Assembly (NCBI GenBank): GCA_030267965.1
Contig: BRYA01000406.1
Location: 7,071 to 38,065, forward strand
DNA: 30,995 nucleotides
Direction: 5' to 3'
Origin: Triparma columacea
Taxonomy: Eukaryota > Sar > Bolidophyceae > Parmales > Triparmaceae
The notes under the pieces were generated by a model. The model did no database searches and was not told the DNA's origin. It saw nothing but the letters and a program-made list of their open reading frames with translations. The position numbers and the translations under genes were made by a program. Positions within the stretch are counted from its first letter, which is position 1, and the number at the start of each line of letters is the position of its first letter. This document shows, one piece after another, positions 10,160-19,053 of the stretch.

Positions 10160-11049
10160 TTATTTTGTTAAAGCAGAAGAGGATGACTGTGGAGACCGGG
10201 ACTTTGGTGACTGAGATGATTGTCTGGAAGACGGTCTTGTGCTCATTTCGACGATGTTGTCTACGGAATCTATCTGTATCGACGGCGAGCGAAGGGCCAT
10301 TTTCTCTTCAGGAGGCTGAGTAGCAACAGACACGGTCAAACTGTTCAAATTGTTTCCTCCTTCGGGGTCGGCGTTGTTCGGTTCCGAGTTCGCTGAGGAT
10401 ATGAAGATATCCTCCGCGTGCAACCACAGGTTCCTCCCTAGTATAAATCCGAAGCAGTACAGGGCCGTGAGCGGTAGGGAAATTACTGTGTTGATGATGC
10501 AAATATTTTGGTATTTTTCGAGTCCATTGTCGACGCAATATGAGTTGTAGGTATTAGATCTTTGCTCTCCGTAGCAGTTTTCAGTGAGGAGCGAAGTGTC
10601 GCCGCACTCCTCGCAGAACTGTTGGATGGCGACATAGCTTGACCATGTTAAGAAGCACATGATTAAGGTTAACAGGGCAAAAAGAAAGTTGCATCCGCAG
10701 AAGTACATAAGCGCGCCTTGTTGACGTTCCTTGCACCACAATATCCACAGTAGGGAACCTGGGTTGGAAAGAAGGAATCACAAGGTGAGAAAGAATTTGA
10801 AAGGAAGAAGCCGCGCGTTCTACTCACCGCAAGGCTGATCGCCAATTGTATAAAACCCTCGAAAGAAATACCCCTCTCGACTGAACCTACAACAAATATG
10901 CTTAATTCCGCCACGACAACCACGACAACAATCCGAAAAACCTTGGCAACTCTTGTCAAGTGCTCCTGAGACGTCGTTGCAATTCCGATAAACTCATAAT
11001 CCCCGGGCGGGACCGATGATGCAGAGTGCATCGGGTTGGAGCTGAACAT
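10160..11049 (-). CDS. Small four-TM protein with Cys-rich loop (splice phase unresolved)
   Basis: Exon 1 is 11049-10828 (first in-frame ATG; GTGAGT donor, phase 0). Exon 2 is about 10758-10160. Exon 1 carries TM1 (VFRIVVVVVVAELSIFVVG) and the start of TM2 (GFIQLAISLA). Exon 2 continues with SLLWILWCKER, TM3 (GCNFLFALLTLIMCFLTW), a loop with Cys residues (CEECGD.., NCYGEQ, YCVDNG), TM4 (ICIINTVISLPLTALYCFGF) and a cytosolic Ser-rich tail. The four-TM plan with a Cys-rich loop is tetraspanin-like in shape only; I do not recognise the family. The best acceptor (CCCAG before 10758) demands phase 1 while the donor gives phase 0. A weaker AAG acceptor before 10729 restores frame but removes about 10 residues of TM2. 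It is convergent with DNAAF4, 56 bases between stops. Confidence 0.6.
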
Positions 11050-11277
11050 CTTCTTTTCTGTGGAAATTGCTTTCTCACTGGAATTTTTCCATTTTGAAGA
11101 TTCTTTCAATTGTTCTACTTTGTTTTCGTCTGTCGTGATCACTTCTTGGTCCCGCTCGTCTTTGTCGGTAGCTTGTTGAGTCTGGACCTTCAAACTCTAG
11201 TTTTTGGCCAGGGGCAGACCAAACCCTTCCCCCCCCCCCTCCCTCGACCCAACTCCCCAGCCTCCACAGTGTGAGTT

Positions 11278-13267
11278 ATGGCCGGCTCAGGAAGATTGAG
11301 GCCTGTTGCGGAGAGTCAATTCTTTTGCCGCCTCCTGATTGCGTTCCTGCTCCTTCCAACGTCGTCCAGGGCCCAGTTCCAGAACGGCACATCAAAGTTC
11401 GAACAGAAGTTGCAGAAGGGGGAGGAACAGCTGAGGGAAGAAATCCAGTCTCATGACGATGTGAAGGAGTACTTCTTCCCGGAGAAGCTATTTGCGGACA
11501 TCGACATCTACCGGACGGAAATTCCACTCAGCCAGGATTTCACAATTGGTGTCATGGTAAATCCCTGCGGGGACAACTCCACGGGTAGCCCTGACACGTG
11601 GCTGGGATACGACTGCTGCATGGAGCGTTTTGGAGATGGCGAATATGGATATTTGAATAACGATGCCATGAAGACGATGGATCTTGTCTATCCACTTTAC
11701 AGGGCGGCAAGGTCTGATCCTCCCATCCCGGCTAGTTCTGACGAAATCTTTGAGAATATCAACCTCGTGGATGACAGGGGAGGACAGAAGTCAATGCTAA
11801 CGTCCCGGAGAGCTGATGACGAGATCGTGGTGGACGAAGAGTGCAAGGGAATCCACGACCCTCACCCCTACTGCATGGGGGTGAGGCTGCGAAAGAAAAT
11901 ATACAGCCAGATGGCAGCTTGCACCGACACCAACGAGACCGTCAATGCGATGCTTGAGTGCTACACTCCTGATGGAGTGCGGTCAAAGCATTGCATGCAG
12001 GTTAGCTACACCCAGTCGGCTTTTGTGCACATCTGTGGGCAGGAATTCGCGGATGACCCTCATTGCGGCACTTTCCTCGAGATTCACCGTCTCAACGGGA
12101 GTCCTGATGACCCCGAGGAGATCCTGATCAGTGAGACAAAGCTCCTTACTAGAGAGACTTCAGGAATGATGACAACCACGATTCCTCTCTTTTACAGGTA
12201 AAGGAGGAGCGGCGCGTGGAGCGAGGCGTGGAGCGAGGCGTGGAGCGAGGCGACGGCGAGCCAAGCGATAACCTTAAATTAAGATCCATATCCTGCGTCA
12301 CTGGATGTAGCTAAAGCACTTTCGCTCCCCCGTTCGCTTCTACCCCTGCAGGTTCGACCCGACAAAGATTCTTTGCGAGTTCAAGGAGACGGTGATTAGG
12401 GTAGGTACGATGGTATTGATCAATGAGCAGGCCCCCGCGTGCTGTTGTCCTGCGGTCTACAACACCTTGAATAGGGAGGGAAGGTTCATGTGCCCAAACA
12501 AGCCGGGGACTGCTCACGGCCCCTTCGCGGACACGGTAGATACGCTGGAGGAGGAGATCGCCAGAGACGCCAGTCGAGGGAACTATCCGTTCTGCCCCGA
12601 AATGGGCGAGAAAGAGGACTTGATGGCGTGCTCGAAGCAGGCGTCTTCAGGATTTTCGCAAGATACCCGTATTGAGAACCAAGGAGGGCAGTTCGGCACC
12701 CAAATGAGGCACTATAGCACTCCTTGCGGCCACTTGAACCTAACGACGCACGCCACGAAAGGGTACGGCTGGACGTCTCCGGACCTGAAGAGAAGCTACA
12801 ATGAGAGGTGCAGCTACTTTCCTAGCTGCGGAAAGCTCGACAGCGGGAAAACAACCTGCGTGGGGGGGGACGATAAATTCACATTCGCGGGTTACATAGG
12901 AAAGGTCACGAGCATCCCTGCCAATTTGGACGACCCCAATGGCATCTACACCGTCACTTTCAATGACGGGAGGACAAGCTATAACTTCCTCCTTAGCGAC
13001 CTGGAGATGCAGGAGCCCGACTACAACTACGAGCTGTGGTACGTTCAGAGAACCCTCTACGATCTCGTTATACAGCAGAGGAAACCTTTCAAGGTGATAT
13101 CTCCCAAGTGCACTTACGACGTTGTCAATCAGAGGTACTTCCCCTACGCCCAACTTGACGCAAAGGGGGAGCCCATGAACCAGGGCGATGGAGGATTTGA
13201 TGGGAAAATCGAGGCGCCGGACTATACTGATGGAGAGGTGTTTTATGAAGCGGGTGGGCCGCCTTAA
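11278..13267 (+). CDS. Secreted Cys-rich protein of unknown family
   Basis: Two exons: 11278-12197 and 12352-13267 (phase 2, AG|G), 611 aa. A signal peptide is evident: FFCRLLIAFLLLPTSSRA, with cleavage likely after residue 37. The mature protein is rich in paired cysteines (YDCCMERFG, ACCCPAVYN, CSYFPSCGK) and in potential N-glycosylation sites (NGT, NST, NET, NLT), as expected for a secreted or luminal protein. Near residues 500-550 a strand-rich block (AGYIGKVTSIP, IYTVTFNDGRTSYNF) resembles a small Tudor/SH3-like barrel. I cannot name the family or function; a cell-surface or secreted enzyme is possible. The ATG is 228 bases from that of the divergent TM gene and the stop 56 bases from that of the release factor gene. 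Confidence 0.75.
12202..12250 (+). repeat. Intronic tandem repeat in the Cys-rich secreted gene
   Basis: Just after the donor of the single intron, a 12-base unit GCGTGGAGCGAG is present three times in a row, embedded in a purine-rich GGAGCG context. The same GGAGCGA core recurs near the donors of several other introns in the window. Confidence 0.8.
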
Positions 13268-13323
13268 TATAATTAGGCAAACTTGCTGATAAAAAGGAAT
13301 GGAATTACTAGATGGATGGAATT

Positions 13324-14908
13324 CTATTGTGTGGAAGCTTCTTCGGATGCGCGCTCTTCCATCTCCTTCAATACTGCGTCTACCTCCTCGTTCTGCAGGG
13401 CCTCGAAGAACTGCGGAGAGGACGGGGGGGGTGAGGAGGGGGGTAAGGGGGTGGGGGGGGCGGCGGGAGACTCACCTGGCCGCTTATCTCTCCTCCGTCC
13501 ACAAAGCCACTACAACCAAACACGGTCAACTTACAACGGTGGTCGGTTATCCTGTCCTCCTTGAAATTGTACGTTCTAATCCTTTCGCTCCTGCTGCCAC
13601 TACCAACAGCGGTGCTCCTAATGTCCTTCGTCCTTGCAGCCTCCTCCTCCTCCCTCAAGTCAATGACCCTAGCTGTTACGAGCTTTATGGCCTTGTCTCT
13701 GTTTTTGTGCTGCGACGAGTGAATGCAGTTTCAGATTTAGAAGCGAGGATATAGTGGTGGGGGCGGACTCTTCTCTCATCGAACCTCACCTGGCTCCGCT
13801 CGTCCTGGATCGCCGCCGTTACCCCCGTCGGGATGTGAGTGACGCGGACCGCTGACTCAGTCGTGTTGACGTGCTGACCCCCTGCCCCAGATGCCCGAAA
13901 AACCTCGATTTTCAGCTCATTTGCTGGTAGAGGGGAGTGATCAACAGCAGACGGCGATGGAAGGCAAACCACCGTGCAGGCAGAAGTGTGGATTCGAACG
14001 TCATTGTTAGGGACCCGCTGCACCCGATGCACCCCGCTCTCATACTTTAAGGTATCCCACACACCAGGTGAGGAGTCGTTACCAGAAGCGTAGGAGGAGG
14101 CGGACACTTCCGCAATGCCCTGGGGGGGTGGATAGGGGTTGGGGGGTGAATAAGGCGTGAGGAGCGGAGGATCGAGACCCCGTGTGTGTAACCTTCCCGC
14201 TCACCTCCTTCAACCCGCCGTACTCATTCATCACTCTACTCAACTCATCCCATTGCCAACTCTCATTAGAAGATTGCTTCTTATAACTGTTGAAGAGCTC
14301 AAACGCAAAAAGAGACGCCTCGTCGCCACCAGTGCCAGGACGCACCTCCAAAATCACAGAGTCTTCAGAGGAGTCTACAGTGTCACCCTCATCACTGAGG
14401 AGCGATGACGAGAGAAGCGCTGGTGAGAGAAGTTGCGACGAGAGAAGCGACAATGAGCGAAGCAGTTGCGGACAGGGTGGACTCACCTACTCTTAGCATA
14501 ACTCTTTGTTGCAGCAGCCTGCAATTCAACAGCCATCGAAGCCTCCAAGGAAGACAACTCTTCCAACTCCAACCTCGCCAGAGAGACCATCTCCTCTTCG
14601 CTCTCGTCCTCCAGCATCGCATACAAATCACCAATCTCGCCAATCAACCCCTCATACAAATTATACCTCTCAACAAGAGGAGTCAGGGAGGACATCTGCT
14701 TTGCCAGACTGTTCGAATCGCCCCCGCCCCCAGACACTGACGCCATATACTTCTCGTTAACCCCAGCCAATTTCTTCTTCGACTTCTCCAGCCACCATGA
14801 TGCGCCGGGGGAGATGGAGCGCTCGGGGGTAGGTGTAGAAAGCTCCCTTACACTAAGGTAGAGGGGTCTTCTATGTGGCACCGTCCTCTTCAGGAAGTGA
14901 ATCAACAT
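13324..14908 (-). CDS. Organellar class I peptide chain release factor (RF1 type)
   Basis: Five exons: 14908-14487, 14394-14205, 14119-13790, 13709-13476 and 13410-13324 (phases 2, 0, 0, 0), 420 aa. The N-terminus ([19 protein letters not shown]) is basic and amphipathic, like a mitochondrial presequence. The PCRF domain follows ([26 protein letters not shown]), then the catalytic domain with GGQ at 284-286 ([19 protein letters not shown]) and [12 protein letters not shown], and the C-terminal RIRTYNF and DHR block. The enzyme hydrolyses peptidyl-tRNA at stop codons on organellar ribosomes. The codon-recognition loop is unusual: where RF1 proteins read VPxTExxGRIHTS, this one reads [11 protein letters not shown], lacking the PxT Thr and two residues shorter. 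Everything else looks functional. It may serve mitochondria or plastid; mitochondria is favoured by the presequence. Confidence 0.88.
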
Positions 14909-15103
14909 AAGACCAGTAAAACCACGACGGCAGTCGTTGTCAGGGTGAGAGGGATGCTGGTACTATATTTTAGCGTGCAGAGGATTGGGCAATTTTGATG
15001 GAAAGAGGCCTACCGTGACAAATGGAAGGTAGCAGGTGGATAGTTGTAGAACTAACAGAAGTGAGAACGCACCGCGAGTCAATGAACAAGCAGTCACAAG
15101 CTG

Positions 15104-15153
15104 TGTCAGAGGAGTATCACCAGTTCCTTTAACATAGTTCCTGTTGTTGCTGA
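15104..15153 (+). repeat. Direct repeat C, copy 1
   Basis: A 50-base block running from TGTCAGA to GTTGTTGCTGA that recurs at 16031-16081 with one base inserted near its 5' end. The two copies bracket the inner repeats. Confidence 0.85.
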
Positions 15154-15308
15154 CAGGTTATTGGCCCAAAACGCACACCCGCGTCCTTTCATTTGCAACA
15201 CCAGTCGTCGAGCGAATTTTTTTCGTCACGTGACAGGACAGGTGCCAAGTTATAGTCCCTACTTGGTCTGAACTCGTCCCAAATCTTTCTGTGTATACTG
15301 CAAGATTT

Positions 15309-15376
15309 CGTAGTTTCCCACACACTGATCTACCACCGGACTTGAGGTATCCGGCACAGTGGCTACATCTCCAGTT
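15309..15376 (+). repeat. Direct repeat A, copy 1
   Basis: A 68-base block beginning CGTAGTTTCC and ending CATCTCCAGTT, repeated almost exactly at 15518-15586. It includes a short internal palindromic-looking CCGGACTTGAGGTATCCGG. Confidence 0.85.
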
Positions 15377-15461
15377 CTTAATCTTCCAACGACAGAGAAT
15401 ACACTTTCTCTTTCAATCTTCCAAACACAGAGAACACACACTTACTTTCTCTCTATCTTCC

Positions 15462-15489
15462 TAGTTTCCTACACACACACCGGACTTGT
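15462..15489 (+). repeat. Direct repeat A, partial third copy
   Basis: The stretch TAGTTTCCTACACACACACC followed by GGACTTG matches the first part of repeat A with the middle deleted, so it is a degenerate copy between the two full ones. Confidence 0.6.
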
Positions 15490-15517
15490 CCTAGTTGGCT
15501 CGCGACAACGCAACAAT

Positions 15518-15586
15518 CGTAGTTTCCTACACACTGATCTACCACCGGACTTGAGGTATCCGGTCACAGTGGCTACATCCCCAGTT
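15518..15586 (+). repeat. Direct repeat A, copy 2
   Basis: Second full copy of the 15309-15376 block, with one inserted base (GGTCACAGT instead of GGCACAGT) and a few substitutions. Confidence 0.85.
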
Positions 15587-15616
15587 GCACTAACCACGAT
15601 ACTAGAACTCTCCACT

Positions 15617-15733
15617 CCATTGCCTCAAGCTCATCTCCTGATCGTGAGGCTCCCGTCAATCTCCCCGACACCTTTTGCCATTGCCTCAAGCTCATCTCCT
15701 GATCGTGAGGCTCCCGTTGATCTCCTCGACACC
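15617..15733 (+). repeat. Repeat B, 61-base tandem pair
   Basis: A perfect 40-base block (CCATTGCCTCAAGC to GGCTCCCGT) occurs at 15617-15656 and 15678-15717; similarity continues into ATCTCCxCGACACC after each, so the unit is about 61 bases, present twice. Confidence 0.85.
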
Positions 15734-16030
15734 AATTCTTTTCCCGCCCTGCCACCCGCGACAACTCTTCGCACTGCTCGGCCCTCTCCTTTCGAGAAGG
15801 CTACTTCTGCCCCCCTTAAGGATTCTCCATAGGTTGTCGATTCTCCGCTGAGTTTTTCACCGCTTCCTGGTTTTCTCAGCACTCTTCTGCGCGCTCATAG
15901 CACACTCTTTCCTGCTATGAGCGTCCATTCCAGCAACAGCAACGTCCCGATGCTTCTCTCCTTTCTGTACCATTTCACTTCCTGCCCTGCTGCCACCACG
16001 AGCAGCTTGGAATCCCATGGCCGGGGGGAA

Positions 16031-16081
16031 TGTCAGAGAGAGTATCACCAGTTCCTTTAACATAGTTCCTGTTGTTGCTGA
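16031..16081 (+). repeat. Direct repeat C, copy 2
   Basis: Second copy of the block at 15104-15153, same orientation. The flanks outside the shared block are unrelated between copies, so the boundaries are sharp. Confidence 0.85.
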
Positions 16082-16362
16082 TATGTTGATTGTAATGTAA
16101 TACACTATCTTTGGACCGAATTTCTATACCAGAAGTTACGCTACTATGTCCTACGAAAACAGGTTATGGCTCAACCTGTGACCATACATTGGGAAACAGA
16201 CAGAGTAAGCTCAATAATATTTTTATTTGGAAAATTTAATTATATTTATACAGGCAGCGACAGGAGACCGGTGGGGCTTGCCCGACCTTCACATTGAGTT
16301 GATTTGCTTGACGAAGGCACAAGCTCAAAGCCCTGTTAGGGAACCAGTAATGCTTCTTGGCC

Positions 16363-16620
16363 TCACACTGCCGAAGCCAAGCCGGTAACTATAGATATCA
16401 CGTCCGCCCCTGATCGATAGGCCTCGTAAAACTTCGCACCTTCCGCCTTATCCGCAATTAGATGCGTATTGACACCAATTTTGAGGTTCCCACTGTATCT
16501 TCCGCCCAACTTTTCCACAATATCGTGCAATTCCCCCTTTTCATCGACCGAGAGCCCCGTGATCGATATAAACACACCACTGAGGGGCGAGGAAACTCTA
16601 GGGCTCTTCTTCGAAAACAT
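16363..16620 (-). pseudogene. BRCT-domain fragment, probably truncated gene
   Basis: An ATG at 16620 opens an 85-aa frame with the front of a BRCT domain: PLSGVFISITGLSVDEKGEL, then DIVEKLGGRYSGNLKIGVNTHLI, with the typical Gly-Gly and T-HLI core. After KFYEAYRSG the sequence diverges (ADVISIVTGLASAV) and stops where a BRCT would need its conserved Trp-containing last helix. The frame is open further upstream to 16851, but that part is Pro-rich and low-complexity. The missing C-terminus falls exactly where the repeat island begins, so a real BRCT (DNA-damage/replication) gene was probably cut by rearrangement. A missed downstream exon is the alternative; I found none. Confidence 0.55.
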
Positions 16621-16821
16621 CAGGAGTGAGAAATGTGAGGGGAAAGGCAGAGAAGGGGACTGTGGAGGAACAAATTTTAAGGCCGGGGGGGGGAGGGGGG
16701 AATAGCGGGGGGTAGAAAGTGACCACAGGTGGTTGGAAAGGATAGATCCTGTGCGTGGGTGGCGTGCGTGGAAGTTGGAGGGTGGTGGGAAAGGAGATGG
16801 ATATTTTGGAGTTTTGCTGTG

Positions 16822-16839
16822 TCTCTCTCTCTCTCTCTC
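16822..16839 (+). repeat. (TC)9 microsatellite
   Basis: A run of TC dinucleotides lies between the BRCT fragment and the endonuclease VII-like gene, 15 bases upstream of the latter's ATG. It may be part of its 5' region. Confidence 0.9.
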
Positions 16840-16854
16840 AAAAATTGTCATTCA

Positions 16855-17787
16855 ATGAAATTCAGTGTATTACCGGTCACCTGCAGCGAAGCGGTCCCTT
16901 TCCCGATGTTTAAGGGTTCTCGGTTCAAAAAGAAGTTATATCATTTGTGCAAGCGTTATGGAATAACACTAGAGCAGGTGAAGGAAATCTGGGATGCGTC
17001 TCAGGGGCACTGTGTTTGTTGCCAAAACCCCCACAAACTCCACCTCAAATTTCCAGACCTGCATCACCATCATGGTTTAAGGATTATACTGGGATTCGTC
17101 TGCCGTAGTTGCAATCTGTTGATTGCTTGGGCTCTGGAAGACGAAAATGTGCCACCCGAGTATATTAAACGTTATTTCCGGGGTTCAGGACGTGGCCACC
17201 TCTTACGTCCAGATGCTTTAGAGCTTCTTGAAGTACGTCCATTTGCGGATCCGGATTTCGTTCCAACGCTTCTACAACTAATAGATCCCAGTTACATTCC
17301 AAACAGTCATAATTTTGACTACATTGAGGCTTCCCTCACAGCTTCGGAGCTTGCGAAGTCTTTTGAGAGTGGGATGGAAGCATGGGGTAAGGGGACCGAC
17401 ATACAAAAATACGCGATTCATGTCAATTACGACCTGAACCCACAACAATACCTCCACTGGTTCCAAGAGCAAGGGTTCCGGTGTGCAGTTTGCTTAAAAG
17501 AAGTCTTGCCGTATACATTCAATGCTTGCGTTGACCATGGCAAATATGGAATCGATGGCATCCTGTGTCGTCCGTGCAACTGTTGCAGGGTGGTGCTTTA
17601 CGAAAGAGGTCTTGGATCTCGAGGTGAACTCATACAGTCTGTAATGAGCGGGGAACCTGACTTGGACTATGACGCTGATCTCGACGACTACACTGATGAT
17701 GAGGAGGACAACGAAATGGACCAGGACGTCTGGGAACATGACGACGGACTGAACTTCTCGGCAGTGGAGGACGAGATGGAGGGTTAA
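16855..17787 (+). CDS. Intronless protein with two endonuclease VII-like zinc/HNH domains
   Basis: Single exon of 310 aa from the first in-frame ATG. Two similar modules are seen. Module 1 (about 35-93): YGITLEQVKEIWDASQGHC with CVCC, LHHHHG, then FVCRSCN. Module 2 (about 192-245): YDLNPQQYLHWFQEQGFRC with CAVC, CVDHGKYG, then ILCRPCN. This is the recombination endonuclease VII pattern: a Y-[IL]-x-x-x-Q/Y helix, C-x2-C, an H-containing ββα core, and C-x2-C-N. Phage endonuclease VII resolves Holliday junctions; homologues are common in phages and giant viruses. In module 1 the usual DHDH becomes LHHHH and in module 2 DH is kept, so module 2 is more likely active. A long acidic tail (268-310) follows. 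Intronless, AT-richer than its neighbours and lying in the repeat island, it is a good candidate for horizontal origin. Confidence 0.7.
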   Translation: MKFSVLPVTCSEAVPFPMFKGSRFKKKLYHLCKRYGITLEQVKEIWDASQGHCVCCQNPHKLHLKFPDLHHHHGLRIILGFVCRSCNLLIAWALEDENVPPEYIKRYFRGSGRGHLLRPDALELLEVRPFADPDFVPTLLQLIDPSYIPNSHNFDYIEASLTASELAKSFESGMEAWGKGTDIQKYAIHVNYDLNPQQYLHWFQEQGFRCAVCLKEVLPYTFNACVDHGKYGIDGILCRPCNCCRVVLYERGLGSRGELIQSVMSGEPDLDYDADLDDYTDDEEDNEMDQDVWEHDDGLNFSAVEDEMEG

Positions 17788-17904
17788 TAAGAACAATTAG
17801 TTTCAAAATTGCTGTATTTTAGCTGTTGTGGGAGTGGGGAAGGGGGGGGGGGGGGGTGAGTTGGGGTTAGGGGTGGATGTTGAGGGGAGGGGTTGCGAGT
17901 ATCA

Positions 17905-18060
17905 ACCCTCACCTATATTCTGGAACATCTCAGCCACCTCCCTCAGTCCCTCCCCTTGTCCATCGTGTGAGCCATGGTCATCAAAACCTTCTTCTTCATC
18001 TCCGAGTACCCTCCGAAGTCCTCGAAGCTCCTCAGCATCACGCTGTTGATCCTCTTCCTT
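17905..18060 (-). pseudogene. CDPK-like remnant (junction after kinase domain), frameshifted
   Basis: On the minus strand one frame reads RINSVMLRSFEDFGGYSEMK then KKVLMTMAHTMD; the next frame continues GEGLREVAEMFQNI up to a GTGAGG donor at about 17910. Together they match the stretch between kinase domain and first EF-hand of stramenopile calcium-dependent protein kinases (SF..Y..LKKMaLMviAH......LR..F...D). A frame change is needed after MAHTMD. No kinase catalytic domain is seen upstream and no EF-hand exon downstream, where only a G-rich tract lies. I read it as a gene fragment left in the island; the assignment rests on a short segment. Confidence 0.45.
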
Positions 18061-18220
18061 CCCCTCCCCCCCCCGGGCTCGGCTCGGTCCAGCAGCTGCC
18101 CATGATCAACCCAAAACAGCTGGTGTACTTGCGTATAGGACGGTAGGGGAGGAAACCTACACACATACGTTAACTTCTCCTAGTCGAACACCTCTATCAT
18201 GGACGTCTCCTGCTGGGAAG

Positions 18221-18853
18221 CTATAACACAAGAGGCTTCGTTCGATGGGCTCGGAGGATCTTGACCTTTTTTTCACCACTGCTCTGTAACGATTTTAAGA
18301 CAGAAGTCATTTTTAGGTCGACTAGGATGCCTTGAGAATCCATGATACCATAAGAATGAGTGTTAAACAAGAGCTCCCAAAATCTACTGGAAGAGCACCT
18401 TTGTGATTCAGATTTACAAATGTTTAAATTATCTTTAATCACTTTTTCTAGCTCTATTTTTATCTTAATTTGATTAACATATACAAATTTGCACATGTTA
18501 TTGAAAAGAGTAGGAGGAGGAAAAATTATACGTAACAGTGCAATTAGAGGTAAGAAATTTAAATCAATATTGATCTAAAATCATTAAATATGTACTTATG
18601 TAATATCTAATAAAAATTTATCTCTAACAATGCTATTTAAAGAATCAAAATTACAATTTTCAAAAAAACGCTTATTACCAATTGTAACTAACACAATTGT
18701 CGAATAGTCATATAACATTGTATTTAATTTAATTATTTGTAACATTCTTCCATATTTATTATTTGTAAAATACTTGATTCCTGATGAAGTTTCTCTCCTG
18801 GCTGTTAAAACTAAAGCTTTCCAATATAAAATCGGTCTTATAGAATGTCTTCT
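18221..18853 (-). pseudogene. AT-rich decayed ORF, possibly of transposon origin
   Basis: One minus-strand frame is open from 18853 to 18599 (85 codons, including TSSGIKYFTNNKYGRMLQII and TIVLVTIGNKRFFEN), is broken by a few stops around 18560-18600, then opens again from about 18555 to 18221 in the same frame (FLPLIALLRIIFPPP, FVYVNQIKIKIELEKVI). The two blocks being in one frame suggests a single ancestral protein. The order of a YG-type block followed by an IxxIxRIIxPPP..FVYVN block resembles the region after the catalytic domain in some large eukaryotic DNA-transposon proteins, but this is weak. The segment is far more AT-rich than the surrounding genome, which points to foreign origin. 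Organellar DNA was considered, but no organelle gene is recognisable. Confidence 0.35.
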
Positions 18854-19053
18854 TCAGAGCTCCATCTGCTCTTTCCCTTTTCCTCCCCTGAGGTTCAAGT
18901 CCCCTTCTCAGGTTCACACGAAAAAAAAGTCGTTTCAGGACATACCCGTCGGGTTTTTTACAATACAGATATAATTATCTGGTAGTTTACCCGCTAAGCC
19001 TTCCACTCTGAAGCTCACTCACTCACCATCTCTTACAGTCACTAAAAACCATA

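Larger units (their letters stand above)
14909..16362. mobile_element. Repeat-rich non-coding island, probable decayed mobile element
   Basis: About 1.45 kb without a credible gene, very unlike the tight packing elsewhere. It contains three families of direct repeats: a 50-base pair of copies about 0.93 kb apart, a 68-69-base pair, and a 40-base near-tandem pair. The plus-strand open frame across 15359-15832 has no ATG and is itself built from these repeats. The outer 50-base copies enclose the inner repeats, as terminal repeats would. No transposase or reverse transcriptase motif is visible, so an element type cannot be assigned. Confidence 0.5.

Noticed and set aside
15359..15832. 157-codon plus-strand open frame in the repeat island
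   Set aside because: It has no ATG, is made of the A and B repeats and shows no known domain. A retroelement gag-like remnant was considered but cannot be supported.
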